A DNA stretch of 64,000 nucleotides, from NCBI GenBank assembly GCA_016786495.1, contig JAEUUJ010000019.1:62001-126000 (forward strand), in the 5' to 3' direction. The notes beneath the pieces were generated by a model, which saw only the letters and a list, made by a program, of their open reading frames with translations, was not told where the DNA came from and made no database searches. Positions 43,196 through 52,090 of the stretch are shown one piece after another. The position numbers and the translations under genes were made by a program. The stretch is from Cyclobacteriaceae bacterium. Lineage in GTDB: Bacteria > Bacteroidota > Bacteroidia > Cytophagales > Cyclobacteriaceae. Position 1 is the stretch's first letter, and every line of letters starts with the position of its first letter.

Positions 43196-43711
43196 ATGAA
43201 AGTTTACCTCATCGGTTTACCCGGGTCCGGTAAGAGCACGCTCGGAAAACAACTTGCGGATGAGTTAACGGTTCCCTTTATCGATCTCGACCAGGCGATC
43301 GAACAGGAAAGCGGAAAGTCTGTACCGGCAATTTTCTCAGAACAGGGTGAAGAGTATTTCCGAAGCCTGGAAGCCGTAGCCTTGCGCCAGCGAAGTAAAG
43401 CGGCAGCATTTGTAATGGCCTGTGGAGGCGGCACGCCGTGTTTTCACGACAACATGGAATTCATGAACGCATCCGGGAAAACAGTTTTTTTGGATGTGCC
43501 GGTTTCGGAGATTGTTAAACGATTCAGCCGAACGCAGGAATATAAACTTCGTCCGTTGCTGAATGAGTCCGATCCTGAAAAATTGTCGGGTAAACTTGAA
43601 GATCTGTTAAAGAAACGCTTATTGTTCTATCAACAGGCTGCCGTAACGGTAACGGGCGCACGCTCTGTGACAGAGTTACTCACTGCGTTAAAACGTAAAT
43701 CCAACGGTTAG
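43196..43711 (+). CDS. aroK: Shikimate kinase
   Basis: A 171-residue P-loop kinase: Walker A GLPGSGKST at 7-15, the shikimate/Mg site DLD at 30-32, EEYFRSLEAVAL, and the ACGGGTP loop. It phosphorylates shikimate at the 3-hydroxyl on the way to chorismate and aromatic amino acids. It is coupled to the BT_3928-family gene (3-base spacing), the end of a plus-strand operon starting with DUF1599. Its last 24 bases overlap the 3' end of the convergent barrel gene. Confidence 0.93.
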   Translation: MKVYLIGLPGSGKSTLGKQLADELTVPFIDLDQAIEQESGKSVPAIFSEQGEEYFRSLEAVALRQRSKAAAFVMACGGGTPCFHDNMEFMNASGKTVFLDVPVSEIVKRFSRTQEYKLRPLLNESDPEKLSGKLEDLLKKRLLFYQQAAVTVTGARSVTELLTALKRKSNG

Positions 43712-45268
43712 CATCGCGCTGTTCATCGAATTCTTCAATCGTGCCACGGGGCCAACCACGTTGTTATCTTCATCTGTTACCGTATACGGACTGTACGAGG
43801 AATTGTAGCGGGTATTCAAAAACGTTCCGTCAATGAAGAACTTGTCCAGCCGCACGCCAACGCCTGCGCTTAGCGTAGTCATGCTACTGCCCAAGTTAAA
43901 TGTGCTTTTGTAAGGATTGTTTTGAAGATTATAACCGCCGCGCAAACGAACGATATCAAGGCGCGCTTCTGCTCCAATCCGATAGTTGATCACGTTTGAG
44001 TAATAATATTTAATATTGTCGTTGTCAGGCTTGAACGTAACGCCGGGGCTGTTGGAATTGTACTTTGCCTTTCCATAGTTCACGAACTCTATGTCTCCAG
44101 TGATAACGCCATACTTGCCGGCGAAAACTGCAATACCAGTATTTAATTTCAGTGGAGTTGTCAGGTTATACTCCGAAACAATCGGTTCTGAAGATTCATC
44201 TTCATCAGAAAAGCCATCCCAATCCGCTCTTAAACGTGCGTTATATGTGTCAGTCAGATTGTAGTATGTTGGAGTTACTAGCGAAACCCCAACTTGGGCA
44301 AATTCTATAAATCGGTATACGATCCCGACCGTAAGATTGACGCCAGAACCATCGATTTCAATGTTCTGGTCAAGGCGAAAATTGTCGATGGGCGCCGTAT
44401 ATCCGCTACTGTAAGTGAAGCCATTTTCACTGTATGAGGAGGAGTATTTATACCTTAAGGTTGTGACTCCAATTGCTGCACCGAAAAAAAACTTGTCTGC
44501 AATGTTTCCACCATAGGCGAATGACCACTGATATTGCGCGCCACGAAGATTAATTCTGTCTTTTCTGTTAAGAGTCCTAACTTCGTTCGTGCCAAGTGTA
44601 TCAAGAGCAGACGTGTAAGTTGTATAGTTGATTGAGTCTTGTGGTGTAAATGGATTCGGATACGGACTGGCCTCCGATATGGGGTTAATCAAAAACGTGT
44701 TGTAAGCAAGCCCTTCCGGAGAATCAAAATTCAACAGTGGAGTATTGCTATATGGATTTGGAAGAGTGTTAATTGAAAACCCTTGGGCTTGCTGCTCGAA
44801 ATAGTCGATCATCGAGCTAACATCGTCTGTTCCCTGGTATTGGAATGCGTTTTGAAAATCGTTCGTACGGGTCATCGTGATGGCGAACGATCCGCCTAAA
44901 AAGTTACCCGATTCCCTCGGACTATGATGTACATAACTCAAACCGGGAATGTTAAATACTGTTTTTGAATCATCGGCCGTATTTGTTCCGGTATGATTCA
45001 ACAGCGTGGAGCTCGACTTATAAAAGTTCAATCCGGGGCTAAAGGTAAACTCCGACCGATTGTACATTCCTAGTCCCGCCGGGTTCGACAAGGCTGAACT
45101 ATAATCCCCGCCAAGGGCTATCTGGGCACCACCCATGGCCTGAATGCGGGCGCTTCCACCCGGTTTTGTTCGGCTGAATAAAAGCGCATTCTCAACAAAT
45201 CCTTGTGCAAAAATTTCGCTGCAAAAGAACATGAGAATAACACCAAGGCTTACTTGAAAAGACCTCAT
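43688..45268 (-). CDS. OmpP1/FadL/TodX-type outer-membrane transport protein
   Basis: A 526-residue exported barrel protein with a signal peptide (ending CSEIFAQ). The mature N terminus matches the FadL hatch region of Bacteroidota OmpP1 proteins: ARIQAMGGAQIALGGDYSSALSNPAGLGMYNRSEFTF. Alternating-residue strands continue to the end (MNSAMLTVGFTF, with terminal aromatic). Relatives carry hydrophobic molecules, such as fatty acids or aromatics, across the outer membrane; the substrate here is unknown. It is next to a Gly/Tyr-rich secreted protein gene transcribed in the same direction 27 bases upstream. Confidence 0.88.
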   Translation of the reverse strand: MRSFQVSLGVILMFFCSEIFAQGFVENALLFSRTKPGGSARIQAMGGAQIALGGDYSSALSNPAGLGMYNRSEFTFSPGLNFYKSSSTLLNHTGTNTADDSKTVFNIPGLSYVHHSPRESGNFLGGSFAITMTRTNDFQNAFQYQGTDDVSSMIDYFEQQAQGFSINTLPNPYSNTPLLNFDSPEGLAYNTFLINPISEASPYPNPFTPQDSINYTTYTSALDTLGTNEVRTLNRKDRINLRGAQYQWSFAYGGNIADKFFFGAAIGVTTLRYKYSSSYSENGFTYSSGYTAPIDNFRLDQNIEIDGSGVNLTVGIVYRFIEFAQVGVSLVTPTYYNLTDTYNARLRADWDGFSDEDESSEPIVSEYNLTTPLKLNTGIAVFAGKYGVITGDIEFVNYGKAKYNSNSPGVTFKPDNDNIKYYYSNVINYRIGAEARLDIVRLRGGYNLQNNPYKSTFNLGSSMTTLSAGVGVRLDKFFIDGTFLNTRYNSSYSPYTVTDEDNNVVGPVARLKNSMNSAMLTVGFTF

Positions 45269-45295
45269 ACTTGTTTTTGTTATAGAATGTACCGA

Positions 45296-46366
45296 TTAAC
45301 CTCGACCGCGAGGGCGTGGGCTTGAACCACCACCGCCACCTCCGCCACCACTACCACCCGAGCCACTACGTGACGGAGCTGGAGAGTAAGAAGGCGTATG
45401 CGATGGAGTGCGGGAAGGCGTTGACGGCTGACTGAATAAATCCCGGCTCCGTGAAGGCCTGCTCGAAGGATTTGAAAATCCTGAATTGTTGTTATCAAAC
45501 GGGCGGTTGCCGGAAGGATTCATTCCCGGGTTGAAACCGGTGTTTCTCCGTGAAGGCCGCACATAATAGTCATCTTGCGTTTGCCGCGTGCGGGTTCTTC
45601 CGTTCACATTAGCTACGTCATCGTTGGCACGGGAACGGGTCACCGTTCTTTGTGTTGGCTGAACTGTTGCTGAATGCCGTGACGGACGCTTTCCGTAGTT
45701 GCCGCGTACCGGCTCGTTATAATAACCTCCGCCATAATATACCGGGTATCCATATCCAAAGCCGCCATAGTACGGGTTTCCGCCAAAACCCCAGGGGTTC
45801 CAATAATTTCCGAACGTGAAACCGAGCGACCAGCCCGAGCGCCATCCGTACGATGGGCCCATACCGTAAGAAGGCATCATCCACGGATCATAGAAGCCTC
45901 CGCCATAGTAGGGATTCATCCACGGACTGGAATATCCCATTCCGTAATACGGGCTGTTCCACATGGTGTTCGCATAGTAGGTACTGCGCGCCCAGTTTGC
46001 GTTGTTATAATAGCTGTTGTTAAAGTTTGTTGTTGATGAAGGGGGCGTATAGCCTTCGAGGTAGTAATTGCTCTCGTCTTCACTTGCCTTTTCAGAGTTT
46101 GAACGCGACACGTACTCCGGGTTCACGTTACGTGCCGAATAGCTGTCAGTCGGATTCACGTTTTCATCCTCTTCTTCCTGAACTACTTCTTCCTGCTTCT
46201 GCTTTTTTGTCTTGACGGCAGTATTATCCGCGTAAGCTTCGAGCGATTTATTCCGCTCCCGATCCTTGCTGCGGAAGTACATATCGTCATTTTCCGCGCG
46301 CTGTGCCGCGACCTCCAGCGTCATCGTCATTCCCAATAAGCCTGCTAACACAATTCTGGTTTTCAT
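45296..46366 (-). CDS. Low-complexity Gly/Tyr/Pro-rich secreted protein
   Basis: A 356-residue protein with a signal peptide (ending LEVAAQ). It has three visible zones: an acidic/basic N-terminal region (about 22-105), an aromatic glycine zone (about 106-225) with many short YYGG, NPYYGG and WNPWGFGG units, and a Ser/Arg/Pro-rich tail ending in a poly-Gly run. No folded domain is apparent. Such composition occurs in adhesive or surface-coating proteins and also in disordered Bacteroidota proteins of unknown role. Translation coverage and codon periodicity are consistent with a real gene. It is probably co-transcribed with the OmpP1-type gene. Confidence 0.72.
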   Translation of the reverse strand: MKTRIVLAGLLGMTMTLEVAAQRAENDDMYFRSKDRERNKSLEAYADNTAVKTKKQKQEEVVQEEEDENVNPTDSYSARNVNPEYVSRSNSEKASEDESNYYLEGYTPPSSTTNFNNSYYNNANWARSTYYANTMWNSPYYGMGYSSPWMNPYYGGGFYDPWMMPSYGMGPSYGWRSGWSLGFTFGNYWNPWGFGGNPYYGGFGYGYPVYYGGGYYNEPVRGNYGKRPSRHSATVQPTQRTVTRSRANDDVANVNGRTRTRQTQDDYYVRPSRRNTGFNPGMNPSGNRPFDNNNSGFSNPSSRPSRSRDLFSQPSTPSRTPSHTPSYSPAPSRSGSGGSGGGGGGGGSSPRPRGRG

Positions 46367-46491
46367 AATGCCGATCGTTAGGTTAGTAGTATAACGTTTA
46401 AACAGGTGAAAAGTGTTCCTAAACTTACGAATTTGATGGGGTAAAGGCTACAGAAATTACGCTTACCCCTTTATTCCAAACCTTCCTGCTT

Positions 46492-46500
46492 TATATTTGC
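46492..46500 (+). promoter_or_regulatory. Candidate -7 promoter box for proS
   Basis: TATATTTGC matches the Bacteroidota consensus TAnnTTTGy exactly; a weak TTT lies 19 bases upstream. A TTG codon in frame with proS at 46497 is inside this box, so translation should start at the ATG at 46536 after a leader of about 30 bases. Confidence 0.6.
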
Positions 46501-46535
46501 CGGATAGTTCAAAAAAGTGCAATAATTATACCAAC

Positions 46536-48011
46536 ATGGGCAAGGAATTAACCAGCAGAAGCGAGGATTACTCGCAGTGGTACAACGAGTTAGTAAAAAA
46601 GGCCGACCTGGCAGAACATTCGGATGTGCGGGGATGCATGGTGATTAAACCCTATGGATATAGCATCTGGGAAAAAATGCAGCAAACGCTCGACAAGATG
46701 TTCAAAGACACGGGTCACGTGAACGCCTATTTCCCCTTGTTCATTCCTAAGTCGTACCTGGCCAAAGAGGCCAGCCACGTGGAAGGTTTTGCAAAAGAAT
46801 GCGCGATTGTAACGCATTATCGACTGAAAACTTCAGAAGATGGTAAAGGTGTAATCGTAGATCCTGATGCGAAACTGGAAGAAGAACTGATTGTAAGACC
46901 GACATCCGAAACGGTGATCTGGAATTCCTATAAAAAATGGATTCAATCGTACCGCGACCTGCCTATTCTGATTAATCAGTGGGCAAACGTGGTGCGCTGG
47001 GAAATGCGTACCCGGCTTTTCCTGCGTACGGCAGAATTCCTGTGGCAGGAAGGCCATACCGCGCACGCTTCCGCCGGTGAAGCGGTAAAGGAGACGTTGC
47101 AAATGCTCGATGTCTATGCCGATTTCGCGGAACGCCACATGGCATTACCGGTTGTAAAAGGAAAGAAGTCGGAGGGTGAAAAATTTCCGGGTGCGATCGA
47201 CACTTATTGCATTGAAGGCTTAATGCAGGATGGTAAAGCTTTGCAAGCCGGAACCTCACATTTCCTTGGACAAAATTTCGCGAAGGCGTTTGATGTTCAG
47301 TTTGCGGGTAAAGACGGTAAGCTGGATTACGTATGGGGAACATCGTGGGGCGTTAGTACCCGCTTGATGGGTGCTTTGATCATGGCGCACTCCGATGACG
47401 ATGGACTTGTGTTACCGCCCAAGCTGGCACCTATTCACGTGGTGATTGTTCCGATCTTCAAAACAGACGATGAGTTCAACCGCATCTCGGAGAAAGTAAA
47501 TGAGATCACGGCCGAGCTGCGCAAACATAACATCACGGTGAAGTTTGATAACCGCGATACCCACAAGCCGGGGTTCAAGTTTGCCGAATGGGAGCTGAAA
47601 GGTGTGCCGGTGCGCCTGGCGATCGGGCCACGCGATTTGGAAAACGGAACTGTTGAGGTTGCGCGCAGGGATACCAAAGAAAAGAAGGTCATGGGCATGG
47701 ATTCCATCGCGGTGGATGTATTGGTGTTGCTGGACGACATCCAGAAAAATATTCATCAGAAGGCGCTTAAGCTTCGCGAAGAAATGACCACGCGTGTCGA
47801 CACATTCGAGGAATTCAAGACCGTGATGGAAGGAAAAGGCGGGTTTATCCTCGCGCACTGGGACGGAACCAAAGAAACTGAAGCGGCTATCAAAGAAGCG
47901 ACAAAGGCCACGATCCGTTGTATTCCGTTGGATTCACCGGAGGAAAAAGGTGTTTGCGTGTTTTCGGGTAAGCCTTCTTCGAAACGGGTTCTCTTTGCGC
48001 AAGCATATTGA
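46536..48011 (+). CDS. proS: Prolyl-tRNA synthetase, type 3 (archaeal/eukaryote-like)
   Basis: A 491-residue class II synthetase without the editing insertion, as in archaea, eukaryotes and Bacteroidota. Motif 2 appears as [31 protein letters not shown], motif 3 as [29 protein letters not shown], and the anticodon-binding domain begins near [10 protein letters not shown]. It charges tRNA-Pro. The start at 46536 ([20 protein letters not shown]) fits family N termini and the promoter box. nfeD follows after 42 bases. Confidence 0.97.
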   Translation: MGKELTSRSEDYSQWYNELVKKADLAEHSDVRGCMVIKPYGYSIWEKMQQTLDKMFKDTGHVNAYFPLFIPKSYLAKEASHVEGFAKECAIVTHYRLKTSEDGKGVIVDPDAKLEEELIVRPTSETVIWNSYKKWIQSYRDLPILINQWANVVRWEMRTRLFLRTAEFLWQEGHTAHASAGEAVKETLQMLDVYADFAERHMALPVVKGKKSEGEKFPGAIDTYCIEGLMQDGKALQAGTSHFLGQNFAKAFDVQFAGKDGKLDYVWGTSWGVSTRLMGALIMAHSDDDGLVLPPKLAPIHVVIVPIFKTDDEFNRISEKVNEITAELRKHNITVKFDNRDTHKPGFKFAEWELKGVPVRLAIGPRDLENGTVEVARRDTKEKKVMGMDSIAVDVLVLLDDIQKNIHQKALKLREEMTTRVDTFEEFKTVMEGKGGFILAHWDGTKETEAAIKEATKATIRCIPLDSPEEKGVCVFSGKPSSKRVLFAQAY

Positions 48012-48053
48012 TCCGTAATTGTGTACTTTTAACATCCTGAAATTTACTGCCTT

Positions 48054-48518
48054 ATGTGGTTGATTATTGCAGCGCTGATTGCGGCTGGCATTGTGTTGAT
48101 TATTGCGGAGATCGTTTTTATCCCCGGAACAACCGTTGTTGGTATCCTGGGCGCTGTTTTCATGATGGCCGGGGTCATTTTTGCGTACAAGCAGTACGGA
48201 AATGACGTAGGCTTTTATGTGCTGCTGGGAACCGGGGTTGCAACGGTGGCATCGCTCTACCTGAGCTTTCGTAACGGTGCCTGGAATAAGGTGGCGAACA
48301 AATCGGCTATCAAAAGCAAATTTAATGAAGGCTTAACGGCTCATTTAACAGAAGGCGAGGAGGGAGTTACCGTCTCTGCACTTCGCCCGATTGGCACGGC
48401 CGACTTTCACGGAAAAGTATTTGAAGTAAAAACAGGCGGAGAATATGTGGCGAATGCCATTCGCGTTCGAATCATAAAAATCCGCTCAAACGATATTGTA
48501 GTAGAACCAATTCAATAA
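48054..48518 (+). CDS. NfeD-like short membrane protein
   Basis: A 154-residue protein: about three N-terminal membrane helices (LIIAALIAAGIVLIIAEIVF, VVGILGAVFMMAGVIFAYK, VGFYVLLGTGVATVASLYL) and a C-terminal OB-fold-like part (GEEGVTVSALRPIGTADFHGKVFEV). This is the short NfeD form without the serine-protease domain. NfeD proteins are encoded with flotillin-like SPFH proteins and probably scaffold membrane microdomains. The floA gene starts 24 bases later, supporting the pairing. Confidence 0.9.
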   Translation: MWLIIAALIAAGIVLIIAEIVFIPGTTVVGILGAVFMMAGVIFAYKQYGNDVGFYVLLGTGVATVASLYLSFRNGAWNKVANKSAIKSKFNEGLTAHLTEGEEGVTVSALRPIGTADFHGKVFEVKTGGEYVANAIRVRIIKIRSNDIVVEPIQ

Positions 48519-48542
48519 CCTCAACACCTAATCGTAATATTT

Positions 48543-49517
48543 ATGGATGGCGTAGCACTTTTAGTGATAGTCTTTGCAGGGATAATCCTGTTTTTCATTT
48601 TTCTTTATTTCGTTCCGGTCAACCTTTGGATCACGGCTTTGTTCTCAGGCGTGCGTGTGGGCTTGGTGGAACTGGTGTTCATGCGCATCCGGAAAGTGCC
48701 ACCACGGGTCATCGTTGAATCGTTAATCACCGCAACCAAAGCGGGATTAAAATTAACGTCAAATGAACTTGAAACACACTACCTCGCAGGTGGTAACGTT
48801 CCGAACGTAATTCGTGCACTCATTTCTGCCGATAAGGCAAACATTCACCTGGAGTTCAAGCAGGCTACTGCGATTGACCTTGCCGGTAGGGACGTGTTCC
48901 AGGCGGTGCAGATTTCAGTAAACCCGAAAGTGATCACCACACCAAAAGTTGCCGCAGTGGCAGCCGATGGTATTCAGTTGATTGCCGTAGCCCGGGTAAC
49001 CGTTCGCGCAAGCATTCAGCAATTGGTGGGTGGTGCCGGTGAAGATACAATCCTGGCGCGCGTTGGCGAAGGTATTGTTTCGTCTATCGGTTCAGCTAAA
49101 TCTCACAAAGAAGTACTCGAAAGTCCGGATAAAATTTCAAAGCTTGTGTTGTCGCGCGGACTGGATGCCGGAACAGCCTTCGAAATTCTCTCCATTGATA
49201 TTGCCGATGTGGATGTCGGTGCAAACATTGGTGCGAAACTGCAGATCGATCAGGCTACGGCCGACTTGAAGGTTGCGGAAGCGAAAGCAGAAGAAAGACG
49301 TGCGATGGCGGTTGCGTTGGAGCAGGAGATGATCGCGAAAGCGCAGGAAGCACGTGCCAACGTAATTCAGGCGGAAGCTGAGATTCCGAAAGCCATGGCC
49401 GAAGCCTTTATCAAAGGGAATCTCGGAGTGATGGATTATTATAAAATGCAAAACGTTCAGGCGGATACCGATATGAGAAATTCAATCTCCGGTAAGGGCG
49501 CCACGAAGAAGGAATAA
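48543..49517 (+). CDS. floA: Flotillin-like protein FloA
   Basis: A 324-residue SPFH protein with an N-terminal membrane hairpin (about 5-40, [22 protein letters not shown]), the SPFH core ([18 protein letters not shown]...[18 protein letters not shown]) and a long Ala/Glu-rich coiled-coil helix ([46 protein letters not shown]). FloA assembles into membrane microdomains thought to organise signalling and secretion proteins. It lies immediately after nfeD, the usual arrangement. Confidence 0.95.
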   Translation: MDGVALLVIVFAGIILFFIFLYFVPVNLWITALFSGVRVGLVELVFMRIRKVPPRVIVESLITATKAGLKLTSNELETHYLAGGNVPNVIRALISADKANIHLEFKQATAIDLAGRDVFQAVQISVNPKVITTPKVAAVAADGIQLIAVARVTVRASIQQLVGGAGEDTILARVGEGIVSSIGSAKSHKEVLESPDKISKLVLSRGLDAGTAFEILSIDIADVDVGANIGAKLQIDQATADLKVAEAKAEERRAMAVALEQEMIAKAQEARANVIQAEAEIPKAMAEAFIKGNLGVMDYYKMQNVQADTDMRNSISGKGATKKE

Positions 49518-49537
49518 TATCACACAGGCATTCAGGG

Positions 49538-49597
49538 ATTGGGCATCAGGTACCAGGCATTCGAGACGTTTCGTAATTCCTGCCCCTGATGCCCAAT
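49538..49597. repeat. Intergenic inverted repeat between floA and the exonuclease gene
   Basis: ATTGGGCATCAGG (49538-49550) is perfectly complementary to CCTGATGCCCAAT (49585-49597), separated by a 34-base loop that itself contains direct echoes (CAGGCATTC twice). It sits between two convergent genes and could end both transcripts, though there is no T run. Its wording resembles the repeats near 20.8 kb and 60.6 kb. Confidence 0.65.
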
Positions 49598-49605
49598 AAC
49601 TAGTC

Positions 49606-50196
49606 TCAGCTGATTCCCAATTTCAGTTTCTTATAAATCTCCAGGCAAACCCATGCATCGGTTGCCGCGTATACAATCTGCTTTTCGTTTAATTGTTCAG
49701 CTTCCCAATTGGAGGTTTGAGCGCCTTTAGAAATTCTGAAGCCTAACAGCAAAGCCGTTAATTTTTTTACGCTCTCCACTTCCAGCCCGGTTTCACGCGC
49801 CATCGTTGAAAGTTCTGCAAACCCTGCAGGTGTGAATTTTCCTAAACGGTGCAGCGTTTTGATGTCGTCACGCAGGCCTACTCCTGCCTTCACTACGTTT
49901 TCGTTCTCGAAGAAATTGGTGATCTCTTTCGTAAGACCTGTAAAGTTCAGTCGGATAAGAAAAACTTTTTCCGGAACAGCTAACTGAAGCAGCGCCACCT
50001 TGAACACTTGACCTTTTACAAACGCAGGCTTGGTTTCGGTATCGAAGCCTACCACGTTATGCTTTTCTATTTCCGCAAACACATCCGGGAGGTGCGAAGC
50101 TTTTGTCACGAGCTGAATATCTCCCATAAACGCTTTCAGCGGAAGCGCATTGATCTCATCGTGAGAGATTGTTTTACCTGGATTTTCCCCGCTCAT
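49606..50196 (-). CDS. RNase D-like 3'-5' exonuclease domain protein
   Basis: A 196-residue DEDDy exonuclease: Exo I VVGFDTETKPAF (Asp, Glu), Exo II around GVGLRDDIKTLHRLGKF, and Exo III with YAATDAWVCLEIYKKL (Tyr, Asp). It lacks the HRDC domain of RNase D, resembling the stand-alone WRN-type exonuclease domain common in Bacteroidota. It probably trims RNA or DNA 3' ends in the cytoplasm; the substrate cannot be inferred. A perfect -7 box lies 15-22 bases upstream of the ATG. Confidence 0.88.
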   Translation of the reverse strand: MSGENPGKTISHDEINALPLKAFMGDIQLVTKASHLPDVFAEIEKHNVVGFDTETKPAFVKGQVFKVALLQLAVPEKVFLIRLNFTGLTKEITNFFENENVVKAGVGLRDDIKTLHRLGKFTPAGFAELSTMARETGLEVESVKKLTALLLGFRISKGAQTSNWEAEQLNEKQIVYAATDAWVCLEIYKKLKLGIS

Positions 50197-50210
50197 TCTT
50201 TCAGAAAGGG

Positions 50211-50218
50211 CAAATATA
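50211..50218 (-). promoter_or_regulatory. Candidate -7 box for the exonuclease gene
   Basis: The minus strand reads TATATTTG, an exact TAnnTTTG match (followed by C, fitting the extended consensus). It lies 14 bases before the ATG, giving a short leader. Confidence 0.5.
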
Positions 50219-50351
50219 AACCTCTTCGGGGATGTAGAAATGCGCGGGCAGCATTTTCAATCAGCAGATTGTGCAAGATTTTTTCCGCTGATCCGGTAAT
50301 CCATGTATCCTGATCCAAATTTTACTACTTTTCAGTTCCTAAAACATAACC

Positions 50352-52073
50352 ATGGCTGGCTCTATCTTTCGTAAGAAACCAATCTCCAATGTTGTACCGG
50401 ATGGACACGGGCATCAGTTAAACAAGGTGCTCGGTGTGCGCGACCTCACTGCGATGGGTATTGCTGCTGTTATCGGAGCAGGTGTTTTTTCGACCATCGG
50501 TCAGGCAGCGTTCGATGGTGGCCCCGGTGTTTCGCTGTTGTTTGTGATCACCGCTGTTACGTGCGGCTTTTCTGCATTGTGTTATGCGGAATTCGCCAGT
50601 CGTGTTCCGGTATCGGGAAGTGCCTACACCTATTCGTATGTTGTGTTTGGTGAAATCATCGCGTGGATTATTGGCTGGGCATTGATTCTGGAATATGCCA
50701 TCGGAAATATTGTGGTAGCCATTTCGTGGAGCACCTACTTCAATAACCTGCTCGTACACATCTTTAATATTCACCTGCCCGATTGGATGCTGATCGATTA
50801 CTCAACGGCAAAGGCAGCATTCACTTCGGCTACCGAGTTTATGGCCACTGGCAATCTGTCAAACCCTGCGGATGTCAGTAAGTATCAGTTTGCAATCAAC
50901 GCGTGGAACAGCGCTCCGCGAATTGGCGATACCCCGATATTTTTCAATCTGCCTGCTTTTATCGTAGTAGGACTGATCACCTGGCTTGCGTACATCGGCA
51001 TAAAGGAAAGTAAGAACTCGGCCAACTACATGGTTGTGTTCAAAGTGGCCGTGATCATTTTTGTGATTATTGCGGGTGCGTTCTTTGTGGATGTAAGTAA
51101 CTGGACCCCCTTTCTGCCAAACCGGTTTGAAGGTGTATTGAAAGGGGTCTCGGCAGTTTTCTATGCCTATATCGGCTTTGACGCTATTTCCACTACCGCG
51201 GAGGAATGTAAAAATCCCCAACGCGACATTCCGCGGGGAATGATGTATTCATTATTGATTTGCACCGGATTGTATGTGTTAATCGCGCTCATTTTAACCG
51301 GGATAGAGAACTATTCGAAATTCAGCGGAGTGAACGATCCGCTTGCCTTTGTATTTGAGAATCGCGCACCATGGATCGAAAAAATTGTTTCGGTTAGTGC
51401 CGTTGTTGCTACAACGAGCGTGTTGCTGGTATTCCAGCTCGGGCAGCCCCGTATCTGGATGAGTATGAGCCGTGACGGATTGTTGCCGAAGAAATTTCAA
51501 ACCATCCATCCGAAGTATCAAACACCTTCTTTCGCAACCATCATCACGGGAATCCTGGTTGCCGTGCCGGCTTTGTTTATGGAAAGCGGGTTTATGACCA
51601 ACATGACAAGCATTGGAACCTTGTTCGCGTTTGTGCTGGTGTCCGGTGGGGTGTTGATGTTACCGCGACTGCCCAAGGAACCTGGCAAGTTCAGGTTGCC
51701 GTATATCAATGGTCGTTTTATTGTGCCAATCTTATTCATCGTGTTCGTGTACTTTTTCCTGGATCGGATCTGGGATGCACTCAGTACCATGGATGTGGAG
51801 AACCGAAGAGTTTTTAGCATCGGCACGGTCATCACAAACCTGATCGATCATACCAATAAAACACTCTTCTTGCTGTTCGTAGTGTTAGCGGGCGTGCTCT
51901 CGGTTCTTACCGCAATCCGTAAATATTCGCTTATCCCGATCCTGGGGGTTCTTTTCTGCTCGTACCTGATGATTGAAATTCCGGCTGACAGCTGGGGATA
52001 TTTCTTTTTATGGATGGCGTTAGGTCTTGCTATTTACTTCGCCTACGGATATCGAAAAAGTAAGCTGGCATAG
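50352..52073 (+). CDS. APC-superfamily amino acid permease
   Basis: A 573-residue transporter with about 12-14 membrane helices. The N-terminal APC signature is clear: LTAMGIAAVIGAGVFSTIGQAA (helix-breaking GAG motif) and GFSALCYAEFASRVPVSGSAYTY. The middle segment FYAYIGFDAISTTAEECKNPQRDIPRG is typical of cationic or CAT-like members. It imports amino acids by cation symport or exchange; specificity is not determinable. Hydrophilic insertions between helices 3 and 4 (about 140-190) are longer than usual. A near-consensus -7 (TACTTTTC) lies about 25 bases upstream. Confidence 0.9.
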   Translation: MAGSIFRKKPISNVVPDGHGHQLNKVLGVRDLTAMGIAAVIGAGVFSTIGQAAFDGGPGVSLLFVITAVTCGFSALCYAEFASRVPVSGSAYTYSYVVFGEIIAWIIGWALILEYAIGNIVVAISWSTYFNNLLVHIFNIHLPDWMLIDYSTAKAAFTSATEFMATGNLSNPADVSKYQFAINAWNSAPRIGDTPIFFNLPAFIVVGLITWLAYIGIKESKNSANYMVVFKVAVIIFVIIAGAFFVDVSNWTPFLPNRFEGVLKGVSAVFYAYIGFDAISTTAEECKNPQRDIPRGMMYSLLICTGLYVLIALILTGIENYSKFSGVNDPLAFVFENRAPWIEKIVSVSAVVATTSVLLVFQLGQPRIWMSMSRDGLLPKKFQTIHPKYQTPSFATIITGILVAVPALFMESGFMTNMTSIGTLFAFVLVSGGVLMLPRLPKEPGKFRLPYINGRFIVPILFIVFVYFFLDRIWDALSTMDVENRRVFSIGTVITNLIDHTNKTLFLLFVVLAGVLSVLTAIRKYSLIPILGVLFCSYLMIEIPADSWGYFFLWMALGLAIYFAYGYRKSKLA

Positions 52074-52090
52074 AAGGGATTGGATCCAGC

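Noticed and set aside
44140-44860. Slightly AT-richer middle of the OmpP1-type gene
   Set aside because: Difference is small by eye and coincides with variable extracellular loops of barrel proteins; no evidence of recombination.
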